NCBI GenBank assembly: GCA_963995505.1
Contig: OZ023182.1
Span: 19,237,619 to 19,301,618, forward strand
Length of the DNA: 64,000 nt
Direction of reading: 5' to 3'
Source of the DNA: Hypericum androsaemum
Lineage: Eukaryota > Streptophyta > Magnoliopsida > Malpighiales > Hypericaceae
In this document: piece after piece, positions 10,921 through 22,709 of the stretch
How positions within the stretch are numbered: position 1 is the stretch's first letter
Layout: each line of letters starts with the position of its first letter
Notes under the pieces: generated by a model
What the model was told of the DNA's origin: nothing
The model's database searches: none
The model's input: the letters and a program-made list of their open reading frames with translations, nothing else
Made by a program: the position numbers and the translations under genes

Positions 10921-12646
10921 GGCAAAATTAGAGAGGAGAACTTGATATTTCATCAGCTTGCATTGACGAAAATGCGCTTAAACATGCCGTGTTGTAGATG
11001 CTCTGGTTCTAACCAGTGGTTGAACCTCCATCCATCCACGAGATCCGTTTTAAACCGAAAGTTAAATCGCCGGCTGACAATTTACTAATTAGCAAAATGT
11101 TTGCCAGCAAGTGTTCACGTACATAGAAAGAGACTACTAAAAATGGTGATTGACAATGATCGACTTTAAATATACAATTTTTCACAAAAGAATTCGAACC
11201 ATTTTCGCCTACCTACCACAATCCCGATCGAGGTTTACAAATTTTGCTTTTAAACCATAGCCAAATTCAAATCAGACCGTGTTCAGAACTAACTACAGCG
11301 AAGAAAAATATCTAATCCAAGTTGGACCAATATTTACTTAAATCAAATGATGAATTGTTCCAATTTAACTTAAAAAACGTTTTTGAGTTCAAATCATTAG
11401 AGTTTTAACACTTTTCAAAGATATCATCTTATTCAGTTTAATCTTTGCAGTGGCCGTGTGAGTGAAACATGGTCTAAACCAAAAAACAAAAACGAATTCA
11501 AGTTGTTGGAAGAACAAGGGTATCTTCATAACGCGAGGGAAACCGATGTAATGAGAAGGTTGTGAGAGTGAGTAGGAGTGAGACGGGGAAAAGAGGGGAA
11601 GTTGGTGAAGAACATGGGAAGGACAAAAGTGACTACTCCTCCAATCTTCCAATCGAAACTCCTCAGTATTTCTCTGCTCACATGGCGAGAGGGATTAATT
11701 TATCACTCTTCTTTTTTGGTGCAAATTTATCACTCATCTTACTATTGGCAATTGCAACTTTGGTCAAAGAACTCAGGGTATTTCTTTTTATTTACTTTTT
11801 ATATCTAGAACACTGAGATTGATGATTTTAGCTCTTGCAATTCCTCCCTTGAGTTAATTTAGTGATTCTCTTTATTATTTTAAAGGTACAGAATTTCCTA
11901 TACTTTTGGGTTGCTGAATTTTGTGTTCAAGAAAAAAATTTCAGAAAGTGAAACTTTTCTAACACGGAAATATGAGGTGTGTTTTGTCTTGCAACATTAT
12001 ATTTATACCAAATACTCTTGACTTACAATATCAAAAAAAATTGAGTCGAGATTAGAAGGTCAAAACAATTATATATAGAGAGAGTTCCCCATTTCTCTAC
12101 ATCCACTCTGCTGCAAGATAAATATACCAGATGAAACCGAGTCGGTCGGTTTCCTCTGTTATTGCAGGGCTGTAGGCTGCTTGGAAAGGACAGGAGAAGA
12201 CGATACGACCGGCGAGGTGCAACTGCTGTCGGACGGGATATTGCCGTTCCATCCTCTACTGGTCCAAGAATGGGTTGCAGAGTTGATCATCAGCTAGGAC
12301 AAGTTATAGAACCAGACCGTTGATGGATGTAGAATAAAGGGGAGAATCCAATTGTGAAAAAATGGGACTATTAACGTATCTACTAAAAAAAAAACAGGAC
12401 TACTGCCGTGGGGTATCATCGGTTTCGAACTCATCGACGTTGGGAGCTGAAACCAGACTGATCTTTATATGTATGCAGTGACAGAGAAAGGTTGCCTAAC
12501 CAACAACAAAGACAATATAACGACAGAAACTCATAATGTGACAATTTCAAGCATTCAGCATTAACAGTAAATTCCTTCGAAATACAGCCACAGTACCCTA
12601 AACTGGGAAAATCAAGTCATAAACCAAAATGATTCACTACTCTTAA
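10921..12646. other. Spacer between B and C with two conserved modules
   Basis: No gene supported. 11440-11640 resembles 54330-54540 (AAACCGATGT, GAGAAGGTTGTGA, GTGAAGAACATG). 11675-11790 has GGCGAGAGGGATTAATTTAT, also seen near 27420 and 55288. 11810-12350 is the array's conserved 3' module, here with TTATATATAGAGAGAGTTCC at 12068-12088 and ATGAAACCGAGTCGG at 12131. 12350-12646 is the 3' flank of fragment C. Confidence 0.5.
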
Positions 12647-12941
12647 TCAAGTAAAGAAGACCTCCGCTGCAGCTGATGCGCGTAGAAACCGGGTCACTTT
12701 TGTAAGAATCTCCAGCCGTTCATCAGGTGTCGCATGCCGGAGGGTTTCAATACTCATTGTAATGAGTTCGGGTGATTTTATTGTCAATACTCATTGACAA
12801 AGTCCATTACTGAGTCATGATCAACAATTCCTTGGAATGCAACAAACTGAAGTTTCTTGCACGAAAAAAAAAATCAAGGTGATTAACTTCCAAGCTTCTG
12901 AAGGGATTCTCCAACCCATCCGCATTGTAAGGTGGGTCCAT
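12647..12941 (-). pseudogene. F-box/FBD fragment C: last exon only (type I)
   Basis: Only exon 3 survives, from the splice acceptor and MDPPYNADG start to a TGA stop at 12649-12647. It has the same 10-A run as B (12864-12873), which shifts the frame early, and a scrambled patch near 12750-12795 where the sequence CAATACTCATTG is repeated. Homology to the array continues into intron 2 and stops abruptly near 13060. Exons 1 and 2 are gone, replaced by the 3' flank of unit D. Confidence 0.85.
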
Positions 12942-13059
12942 CTGCAAAAAAAGTATATAGAAAAGAAAAAATGAATCTGATTCGTTAAGACATTAGCTCC
13001 ACTATATAACAATAAATCGACTTTTCTGGAGCAGGAAAAAAAAAACAATTAATAGATCT

Positions 13060-14222
13060 TCGTTCCTATAAAAGAATTTTATGCATATGTAAAACAGAGT
13101 AAAATGGTTGCAAAAGTTGGGTTACAGTTTTTTGATTATGTTACAGCTTCTATTTGAAATCGTTGAAATTTGTTTTAAGGCTTGGATATGTTGTTGAAGA
13201 CAGCTAATTTGGATGGCCGGTCGTCTAGTTTTTTCAATTCGGATTATCCGAATCCGTATCCGGAATAATTTTAGATTTTTGATAATTCACTGTTCGGATT
13301 CGGATTCGGATATAAAAAAAATGTAACTTCAGATATTTCAAATAATAAGAAATTCAGATTCGGATTATCCAAATGTTCACCCCTATACATCGGTATAAAC
13401 TAATGCCTTTCAAATCATATAATACACATCTAAATAACTATGCAACAGAGTGTCTGAGAATACATACTCATAAGAAATATAATTTACCACTTCGTTGTTT
13501 ATTTATGTCTTGAAAGTTTTACCTAATTTTCATTTTAGCCGGACTGGTGAAGAACATCACATCAAAGACTATATGTTATTTATTTATTTTGATTTGTATT
13601 TTCAGGATTTTGACTTTACCATAGTTATTTAGATATTTATATAAAGATTTAGGTTTTTTATATAACTCGGACTTCTTCCACTACTCACTAATGAGTACAA
13701 TTTGTGTCGTTATGGCTAGATCGACTAATTTATATTTTTCGTGGTGGTTCTTGAGACAACATATATCTTTGCCACCACAAAATTCTTATATGTGTATGTT
13801 ATTTTATACCAAGTTGGAAAAAGGGTGAAGGAATCTCTGGGAAACAAATCAGAAACTTAACCAATCTCCCAACTCTTGATTTATTGCACTTCCGAAGGAG
13901 AATTCATAATTTTTTTGGTGGGGATGAGAATCCATAATTTGATATAAATTTCAGTGGACAATTGAGGCCTTCCTCTGGGCCGAAGCCGGTTCATGGCCCA
14001 TGTTCCACTACTGTAAGACTACGCTGCAACTCAATTTCAGTAGAATTTCTTTGGCTGCAGGAACAAATAGCAATCAGAGATAACTAAGTCTTATCTGAGA
14101 CAAGCTCAAGCGGTAAGCTATTTGGATTAGGATAGTAGTAATTTCCAGAAGAACAACATAAACTACTTGAGACCACAAGCGTTCAGCATTAACAAAGCAA
14201 GTCATAAATCACAAATGATTCA
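13060..14222. other. Spacer between fragment C and gene D (type II 3' flank)
   Basis: No gene. 13225-13386 is a small hAT-like MITE: TTCGGATTATCC text in both directions and a right end AACCCCTA-like (TTCACCCCTA), giving TAGGGGTGAA in reverse. 13390-14222 matches the 3' flanks of F (about 22250-23770) and H (about 43745-44560), a signature of the type II duplication unit, including the TTGGCTGCAGGAACAAAT segment close to the gene. Confidence 0.5.
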
Positions 14223-16142
14223 CTAGAATAACTTCCGAATTATGATCTCTGCTGCAGTTGATGCACGTTTAAACTTGGTCAGTGCGTTTATCATATTCAA
14301 TTGCTTCTCACTGTTTTCAGTCTTCCTCTGATAAATAGTCATCTTTTTGAGCCGAGGTGATTTTGACAGCAGAAGTTTGACAAAGTCAAATTCTGAGTCA
14401 TGATGACCGGAAAAAAAAACCGACACTACTTGAAGTTTCTCGCACGAAACATTGCAGAGATCCGATCCCAAACTTTCAAAGGGATTGTCGATATCATCTG
14501 ATGATCTACACATGCCCCCCTGAGAAGAAACCATATAGTAGAAAATATGATTGGATATGATGTCATAAAGGCAGTAGCTCCCTCTATAATGTTGAATCAT
14601 TCTTTGAGGATAAAAATAACTGACCTGAGTGAATAATTTTTCCAGATTAGGTAAGCAACCAATCAATCCGAGTAAAGATGTGACAACATCCGCGTCCCAA
14701 AAACGAATGTCGAATACGGTAAGAACTTTCAGATGGTTTAAGGACTTCGGACCTCTTGTAGATTTACTAGACATAGAGCGAACCTCCAGAGTCTTGCACC
14801 AATTACAATAAGAAGGCTCAGCTTAATGTCTGATACCAAGTTAGAAGTAAACAAAATGTATGGGCAATTCTGCTACTTTTACCTGAAGAAAGGAAGAATC
14901 CACTTGCAAGGACTTCAAGGTTGGTAGAGCATTGCAAAATTCGTCCAAATGTGACTTCTTAAATCCTTCCAACTCTGAATATCTTTTAACATTGTCTGCA
15001 AAATTATAGTCACGATATGCCAGATCCTTGAGTAGAGGTGCTGACATGAAACGAAAGCATGACTTGTATCCTCTAAAGCCAAAGCACTTTAGCTTCGGAG
15101 CATTGATCTTGATGATCGAAAACTCTTTGAAGCTGACGCATGACATGTCTACATCTTCAAGTAATGGGCACTTGGAGATGAAATTTTCAAACAAGCTGTT
15201 GGCAATTTCCACATCACGTAGCTTAAGGCGAATGAGTTTACCAAACCCTCCAAAGTTAGGAGGAGGGTTGAGTACACATCTAGTTAGCTTCAGGCGCCTT
15301 AGTTGAAGAAATGAATACAAATCCCAAGGTAATAATATGTAGGGTTCTGAGAGAATGTCAATGTCCAAATCTTGAATGCACTTCGAGGACAGGCAACGAA
15401 ACACGAGATCAATCTCAGAGCAACTTGCTGAACCAATTGAGAGTTTGAATCCAACAATAGGTCCCGAGTGAAGCAACAGAATGTTATAAGCAGTTGAGAT
15501 TGAATACAGGGGAATATATTTCATCAACTCAGGGGAAAAAGAATCATCAAATGATAGGTGAGATATGTTGTTCCATGTATCCTTCCATTTACTCGACAAG
15601 ACACCCGTTTTAGCCGCATCTGCAATTGGCAATCTGATGAGAATGATGTCGATGACATGGTCAGGTAGTTGACTGATCCTATCCACTTTGCAGCAACGAA
15701 TAAGTTTAGAATCCTGAAATAGCACGAGCAAAGAAGTACGAGTGTAAGAGCAAGCTAATTCGGAACAAATGAGAATGAAACATTAAGGCAGAACAAAACC
15801 GAATTCGGTCATGGAAATCAGCAAACAAGATCAAATTTACAACGATCCTAATCTTTTCTATGCTTGGTTCAATCAACACGAGCAGAGAGTCAGGAAGCAG
15901 AAGCCGAAGGATGGTTTTATGAAGCAGATGACATTACTACAGGCATCTATAAATAAACAACCAACGAGACAACGTAAAACCCTGGACACTGAAATAATAA
16001 AACATCGGTTGGAGTGGAAAATTAGCGTACGAAGATCATTAAGCATACAGATGCATGAAGGGTAAGGGACTGGGAAACCGAAAACTGTACGAATTTCAAA
16101 GGACGGTGAGGGAAAAGGGAAAGCAACCTTGGAATTGCTCAT
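14223..16142 (-). CDS. F-box/LRR/FBD protein D (type II), intact
   Basis: Predicted exons on the minus strand: start exon 16142-16128 (MSNSK, inferred), exon 1 15713-14883, exon 2 14792-14625, exon 3 14519-14223, about 436 residues. All junctions are phase 0, with ATTTCAG acceptor and CAG|GTAAAAG donor for exon 1. The F-box is [19 protein letters not shown] ... LSSKWKDTWNNIS. Leucine-rich repeats follow (LYSFLQLRRLKL, ENFISKCPLLEDV, KINAPKLKCF), then FRFMSAPLLKDL and the FBD tail (NPFESLGSDL ... EFDFVKLLLSKSPRL ... FKRASTAAEII). The family's F-box binds SKP1 in an SCF ubiquitin ligase and the repeats choose substrates; the target is unknown. No stop, indel or splice lesion is visible. The start exon is the least certain part. 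Confidence 0.85.
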
Positions 16143-16310
16143 TGAAGATCCTTCGCAACTTGAAGGGTAAACACCCCAAGCGAGAGATTGAGATCGTTTG
16201 GGATAAAAGCGGTAGGTCAAGGAGCATGTATAGATTGCCTGGCAAGTTAACAAGAGTTGGGTTATTTAGGGACAAGTACAATTTAGTACATGAAAGATTA
16301 TAACTTCTCG
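16143..16310 (-). promoter_or_regulatory. Core promoter and leader of gene D
   Basis: Conserved block ending in the box GGCAATCTATACATGCTCC on the minus strand (about 16222-16240), a slightly altered TATA, followed by the shared TTGACCTACCGCTTTTATCC and a leader of about 80 nt to the start codon at 16142. Confidence 0.5.
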
Positions 16311-16744
16311 AAAAGAGGTAGAGTTTGGATAGAATCGTGATTCTTTTATCCCTAAATTAATAACCTCATAAAAAATCTCGATTTCAAGTTGTGATGTTAA
16401 AATTTATAAAATTTGGTTTCAAGTCGGAACTGAATCCAACTCCTACTAGATCATAGCACAATTGTCGAATATGCTTAATTAGGGTCTAACTAAAGTCTAA
16501 CTAGAGTTCAATTAGGGTCTAATTAGAATATGATCTAAAGTAGTGTAAAAGGGTAAGAGTAAGATATTGAATCCATAGATCCTACATCTAAACATTGGAC
16601 CCATACCCTAAATCTAATTAAAGTCAACATATCTTAGACCCTCGAAATAAGAATAGTATCAACCAACGAGTATGAATATTTCTGCCATCTCTAATTCAAC
16701 CAACTCATCCGAAACAAGGGCTTCCCTGACTCCAGGAGGTGGTG
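16311..16744. mobile_element. Degraded non-autonomous hAT-like element, right part
   Basis: 16460-16700 resembles the right half of the 39472-40189 element: TAATTAGGGTCTAACTA, then CTAAACATTGGACCCATACC, then AAAGTCAACATA, then the end TATTTCTGCCATCTCTA. The left inverted repeat is not recognisable, so this copy is old or truncated. Confidence 0.5.
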
Positions 16745-16929
16745 GGCTTTAAAAAAATCAGATGCGCATGAGGAGGAGGACGATTGAGTTTGGCCAAACA
16801 ATGTGCCACATTATTTGCCTCCCGCCGAACAAAGCTTGTGCGATGTTCCTCCATAGCAGCTACGCTTGCTCTGCACTCTTTTTATGGTCAATGATAAATC
16901 ACTCCTATCCGGCCAGGATCTTTGGTAGT
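16745..16929 (-). pseudogene. LINE fragment: RNase H-like domain (distal part)
   Basis: Read on the minus strand, the segment translates to EEHRTSFVRREANNVAHCLA followed by K, the classic C-terminal text of the RNase H-like domain of plant L1-type retroelements. The upstream part of the same domain resumes beyond the MULE at 18308-18345, so the LINE was present first. No intact frame remains. Confidence 0.65.
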
Positions 16930-16938
16930 TGAAGATGA

Positions 16939-18298
16939 GGACGGATTGAGTGGGGATTAATAAAAAGTTGTCCATAGGTGGGGACTAGATTTAGAGCCCT
17001 CAGATTCGATTTAAAAAAAAAATTTACATCCAATGGTCAATAACCAATCAGGGACATTTTTGACTTTTTAAACAAAAAACTAGGTTAAACCAACTATCTC
17101 TCTTCCTCTCCCACCCTCTCTTTCACTAATTAAAAAATCTCTCCCTCTCCCTCTCTCTCTCTCCTCTCTCTCTCTCTCTCCCCCCAAACCAAAGAACCAC
17201 CCACCTCCGGCACAGGTGTTGGCGACGGATCTGCTGGCCGAGTCCCGCCCGCTGCTGCCCGTCATCGAGGAGAGAGAGAGCTCGGCGGAAGAAGAAGGAG
17301 CCGTCAAGGAGAGAGAGAGAGAGCTCGCGGAGAGAGAGAGAGCTCGCGGAGAGAGCCCACGAACCCGCACCGCGCCTAGAGGAGACGTGCTCGCCGTCGC
17401 TCGTCCGTCGCCTGGAGTACCGCCGTCGCTTGCTGTCTGTGAAGAAGAAGAAGAAACGACGGAAGGAGAATACAGTAGTAATATTGGTTTTCTACGGTAG
17501 TGATAATGGTTTTCTACAATAGTGATATTGGTTTTCTACAGTAGTGATATTGGTTTTCGCCTGTATGATATTGGTTTCAGTCGCTGATGATATTGGTTTG
17601 AGTATGTATTAATATTGGTTTTCAGATGTAATGATATTGGTTTGAGTACGTACCGATATTGGTTTTTGTCTATACTGATATTGGTTTTACTCTGTACTGA
17701 TATTGGTTTCAATCGCTAATAATATTGGCTTGAGTATGTATTGATATTGGTTTGAGTACATCTTGTTTTTGATTTGATTACCTATTGATATTGGTTTTAG
17801 TACGTATTGACATTGGTTTTAGTCTGTACTGATATTGGTTTTCAGATGTAATGATATTGGTTTGAGTACGTACTGATATTGGTTTGAGTATGTACTGATA
17901 TTGGTTTGAGTACGTACTGATATTGGTTTTCTATTGTACTGATATTGGTTTGAGTACGTACTGATATTGGTTTTCTATTGTATTTTTCGTTCTTTGGTTT
18001 TTTGAGTTTATTTAAAAAATAATAATCTGGTAGGTGGTAGAATTTTTGAAATTGACAATAATTTAATGAGAGAGAGAAAGAATCCCTTCATATTTTAACG
18101 TGATATTGGTTTATTTATTATTTTTACCTTTTTAGTCTTTCCATAAAAAGTGTGTCAGCTAATTTTCCATCTCTCCTTTTGTTTTTATTAGTTTTCCAAT
18201 TTTACCCTTAATTATTTTTTTAATACCTAGATTGCCACAATCTTCCTTTTAGTCCCCAAATTTGGGAATTAGCCTTGTCCCCATAGAATCTGCCCCGT
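16939..18298. mobile_element. MULE-like element with internal minisatellite
   Basis: Flanked by near-identical 9-bp TSDs, TGAAGATGA (16930-16938) and TGAAGATAA (18299-18307). The ends are loosely inverted over about 55 bp (ACGGATTGAGTGGGGATT on the left; reverse of the right end ACGGGGCAGATTCTATGGGG). The left third is CT-rich, then GC-rich from 17200 to 17460, perhaps a captured host fragment. 17470-18000 is a minisatellite. It is related to the 36994-38882 element and sits inside a LINE RNase H fragment. Confidence 0.65.
17470..18000. repeat. Minisatellite, about 20-bp unit GATATTGGTTTT(N)
   Basis: About 25 degenerate copies of a 20-22-bp unit with core TGATATTGGTTT followed by variable GAGTACGTAC or TCTATTGTAC. 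The same core makes up 37690-38180 in a second element. There is no protein-coding logic: on the reverse strand it reads as PIS-rich low complexity. Confidence 0.9.
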
Positions 18299-18307
18299 TG
18301 AAGATAA

Positions 18308-19592
18308 CTGCTTGACAGTCGGGCTTTGGTAATACATACATACCTGTTAGATTTTCATATAAGCTTTGAGATTTATTTACTCTTCAACGAACGATTCAAT
18401 TAATTTTAAGGCGACCACAATATATTGTAATAAAATGTAGACCAACAATATTTAAGAAGAATTAAAATTCTATGGAATCTTCTATCAGGGATGTCAAAAT
18501 CATAGCAGTTAAATACACCTATTTTGTTCGAAATTTACATTTCGGTCGAATTAGTTAGAAAATATCCACAAATTTATATCAACTTTAGTGGACAATTGAA
18601 TTCAAATTTAACTACCAAACTAATAGTTCGAGTAATAAGAGATTTAAATTTATTTTATAAAAATTTGAGTTCGAAAATTGTAAAAAGAATTAAAATTCTA
18701 TGGAATCTTCTATTAGTGTCAGGGATGTCAAAATCATAGCAGTTAAATACACCTATTTTGTTCGAAATTTACATTTCGGTCATGTTAGTTAGAAAATATC
18801 CACAAATTTATATCAACTTTAGTGGACAATTGAATTCAAATTTAACTACCAAACTAATAGTTCGAGTGACAAGAGATTTGAATTTATTTTATAAAAATTT
18901 GAGTTCGAAAATTGCAAAAAGATATTATTAAAAGAATCATCCTAAAAATAGGATATTCTCGACTCTAAATATCAAAAGAAAATAAAGAAATCTGGGGCAA
19001 AGCCGAATTTCCGAGGACAAATATGGAAGAATCTAATCATGTTTAGGTGGTTAAAACGGGGAAGTCGGGCCCACGTTCCACTAATGGGCCCATGAAAGAT
19101 CCATCTGCGCGGAATGTAAAGCATATGCTGCAAAACTCACAATGTATAGTTATAAATTCTCGAAAGGAGCTAGAGTTTGGATAGAATCGTTAGTTCTCCT
19201 CCTTGGATAAGACTGCGAGAAGTTTATATTTTGAGAATTTTTGATATTTTTTATAAGTGTTCTTCTGTGCCCTTAACTCACAATGTAAAAATTTTCACTA
19301 AAAGTAACTCACAATATAAAAAGAATCGAGAGGAGATTAGAAGGTAAAAAGTTATATATAGAGAGAATTCCTCCTCTTCTAACCCCCACTATGCTACAAA
19401 TGAAACCGAGACGGTTTCCACTGTCGCCAGAGAGCTATGGACTGCTTGAAAAATGACCGGAGAAGAAGATAATGACAATGAGGGAGAACTGGGTATCCCC
19501 ATAGATAAAAGACATGGGGGCACTTATATAGTGGGATAGTAGCAGTTTTCAGAAAACATAAACAACCAATGTGAACAAGCAGCAACAGTACC
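18308..19592. other. Spacer between the MULE and pseudogene E, with a 234-bp tandem duplication
   Basis: No gene. 18457-18690 and about 18691-18920 are tandem copies (period about 234 bp) containing GGGATGTCAAAATCATAGCA and AATAGTTCGAGT. 18308-18345 is the other side of the split LINE. 19240-19592 is the array's conserved 3' module (ATATATAGAGAGAATTCC near 19354, ATGAAACCGAG at 19400) and the 3' flank of E. Confidence 0.6.
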
Positions 19593-21194
19593 CTAAACAA
19601 AGATAATCAAGTCATAAGCAAAATGATTCCCTACTCGTAACCACCAAAGTCGACCTCCACTGTAGCTGATGCGCGTCGAAACCGGTTCACCTTTGTCTGA
19701 AATCTTCAGTTGTATATTAGGTGTGACACGCTCGATGACTTGAATAAATATTGTATTGAGTTGAGGTGATTTTAACAAGAGAAGTTTCACAAAATCCATT
19801 TCTGAGTCATGACCAATTTTTGACAATGTTACAATCTGAAGTTTCTCGCACGAAAAACCAAGGTGATTAGGTTCCAAACTAATGAAGGGATTGTCCTTCT
19901 CAGCCGTATAGTAAGGCAGGTCCATCTGCAAAGAAAGTAAATTAAAAAAAACTTGAATCTGATGTTTATGACATTATATCAAGTGTATAACGATGAATCA
20001 ACATTTACAAAGCAGAAAAAAACCCAATTAAAAGATACGTGCAGACTCAATGCAAGAGGAACAAGATTCTTAGGATAGAATACAACTGACCTCAATGTCT
20101 AAGACGTTCAGATTAGGTGACCTACCAATCAACCCAAGTAGAGATGCGACTTCATCCATGTTACATAAGCGAAGGTAGTATGCTAGAAGAGATTTCAGTC
20201 GATGTGACCACTTCGGACATCTTCCATATTCACTAATGCTGTAAACCTCAAGGGTCTTGCACCAAGTTCAAGGAGAATGCAGCTTAACGTCTGATACCAA
20301 ATGAAACGTAAACTGAAAGATGGGGCTAAGCTGCTACTTTACCTGTAGGAAGTAAAAATCAACTTCCAAGGACTCCAAAGCCGGTAGAGCATTGCACAAT
20401 TCTTCAAGAGATAACATCTCCACTCCTTCATAACTGGGACCTCTTCCGTAAGCTTCATAATATCTGGAGTCAATATATTTCAGGGACTTGAGTAGAGGCA
20501 CATATATGAAACGAAAGCATGACCCAACGCCATTGAAGTAGAAACGTGTTAGGTTCGAAGCGTTGATCTTGATGACGGAAGACTCTATGAAGTTGCAGGA
20601 CTTGATGATCAATTCTTCAAGTAGTGGACACTTGGAGATGAAATTTTCAAACATGCTATTAATAAGTTCCAAATACTCCAGCTCAAGGTGATTGAGGTTT
20701 CTGAACCCTCCAAAGTTACGAGGAGGAGGGTTGATGGTACAATGAGCTATTTTCAAATACCTTAGTTGAAGACATGAATAAAAATGTGAAGGTAGTATGT
20801 AGTCAGCTAAAACATCAAAATCACTTTGAAGAATGCAAACGTCCAATTTCTAAACACCCTTACTAGATAGGAAATGAAACACGCAATCAATCTCAGAGAT
20901 TCTTTTCGGACAAGTTATTGAAAGTTTGAATCCAATGATAGGTCCCGAGTGAAGCATCAGAATGGTATAAATAGCCATCATTATATTTTGCTGGCCGAAT
21001 TTATTAAACTTAGAGGCAAATGAAGAATCAAATTCCAGTTGAGATATATTGATCCATCCATCCTTCCATTTCCTTGACAAGACAGCAGACCTAACTGCAT
21101 CTGCAATTGGTAACCTGATGAGGATATTATCAATGATATTGTCAGGTAGTTGACTGATCCTATCCACTCCAGTGCAACAAAGAAGTTTAGGATC
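19593..21194 (-). pseudogene. F-box/LRR/FBD pseudogene E (type I)
   Basis: Exons by homology: 1 at 21194-20343, 2 at 20255-20091, 3 at 19925-19593. The F-box ([19 protein letters not shown] ... LSRKWKDGW) and repeats are well kept. One in-frame TAG at 20852-20850 stands where paralogues have CAG in KGVQELDV, and the frame continues after it. In exon 3 an extra A in CTGAAATCTTCAG (near 19702) shifts the frame, giving a wrong C-terminus. The upstream block is also cut: homology goes straight from the intron 0 text CATACAGATT (21787-21796) to text lying beyond the promoter in B, so the start exon, leader and promoter are deleted. Three independent lesions make a working gene very unlikely. Confidence 0.85.
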
Positions 21195-22705
21195 CTGCAA
21201 AGAATTCTGCAAAGAAAGTTACAGTGAGTTTACCAAGCCAAAGCTTGATCTAAACCGGAAAAAAGTGGTTTGGGGACACTACATTATCATCATATCATAT
21301 CTGGTGCATTAACAAAATAACGCAAACAAAATAGAATAACCAAGCAGTACACTCCAATAAACAGAACTTATCCCACGCTCAAGAGCAGTGAACGCAAGTC
21401 TTAGCTAATCCGACACTAACTTCGTACTGTAGTAGTGTAGTTGCCTAAAACGCAACACAGCCTCTGTTACATAGTGAGTGGAATCACAACCATTCTAACG
21501 TTTGGTAGAGGCTCGACACTGCTGGCAAGAGCATGTGAATGGAGCTTTAACACGGAACGGAACGAACCCCTTATTCGGTCACGGAGCAGCATTCCGCAAC
21601 AAGCAAGCAAGATTAAAATCTACAAATCCCCAATCAACAGAGCCAGCCTAGACGATTCGAGCACGCAGGTGAAATTGAAATTACGACGCATTTGATAAAA
21701 CAAGGGATGAGTTTTGGACAATCTTCATACGGTCTTAAAAGCAGTAGTTCCTCTTTGAAGCAACATAACATAAATATCATCAAGCATACAGATTGCTTAG
21801 GTTTTAAGGTTTAAGGTTTAGAGCTATATAACTTTGATATTTCTTCTGCCTACAATGACGGAAATGCCCTTAAACGGACCACTCGGACTCTAAGCTTTGA
21901 GATCTTTTTACCCTTCAACGGAAGCTTGAAGTATTTTTCGTAATTATCGTACGAGTTAATATGCATCTTTTTTCACTATTATAACCCTTTCATTCTTTCT
22001 TCAATTATCTTAAAATTTTTTGAGTTATTGAAAATCTAGTTATGTTAAATATTAAAGTAATTAATGAGACCATACCTTAGTTTATATAAACAGAAAAAAT
22101 AAATTCATGGTAATTCTGAGGTATAATAATATTTAGGTCATACATTTAAGAAAATTCAAATTTTTTGTAGTCCTTTATGAACGTGAGAGATGTTAAAAGC
22201 ATAGTCGTTGAATATACATATTTAAACATGAAATTTTGGTCGACTTGGTTAGAAATATAACTTACTACTTGGTTGTTTTTATTTGTCTTAAATTTGTTGC
22301 CTAATTCATTTCAGTCGAACAAGTGAAGAACATCACGTCAAGGACTATATTTTACTTACTTATTTTGATTTATATTTTCAGGATTTTGACTTTACCTTTA
22401 GTTATTTAGATATCTATATAAAGATTTGGGTTTTCTATATAACTCGGACTTCTTTTACTACTAACTAATGAGTAAAATCCGTGTTATTATGTTATGGTTA
22501 TATCGACTTTGTGCCAACTCATATATTTCGTGGTCCTTTTTGAGAAATCCATCCCGTTAAATTAATCAACACAACACTAAATTATTATATGTATATATTA
22601 CATTATACTAAGTTATCCGTTGGAAAAAGGTGAAGGGATCTCTGGGAAGCAAATCATAAACTTAATCAATCTCCCAACTCTTGATTTATCGCATTTCTTA
22701 AGGTG
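21195..22705. other. Upstream remnant of E and type II 3' flank of F
   Basis: 21195-21796 is intron 0 of E. The expected start exon and promoter are missing. From about 21890 the sequence matches 39090-39190 and 47640-47960 (AATATGCATCTTTTTTCACT, CTTCAATTATCTTAAAATTT), and from about 22250 the 3' flank shared by D, F and H (AGATTTGGGTTTTCTATATA). No gene seen. Confidence 0.5.
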
Positions 22706-22709
22706 AATT

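Noticed and set aside
17470..18000. Regularly spaced repeats that could suggest a CRISPR-like array
   Set aside because: Units are adjacent and degenerate with no unique spacers, in a plant nuclear context; it is a minisatellite.
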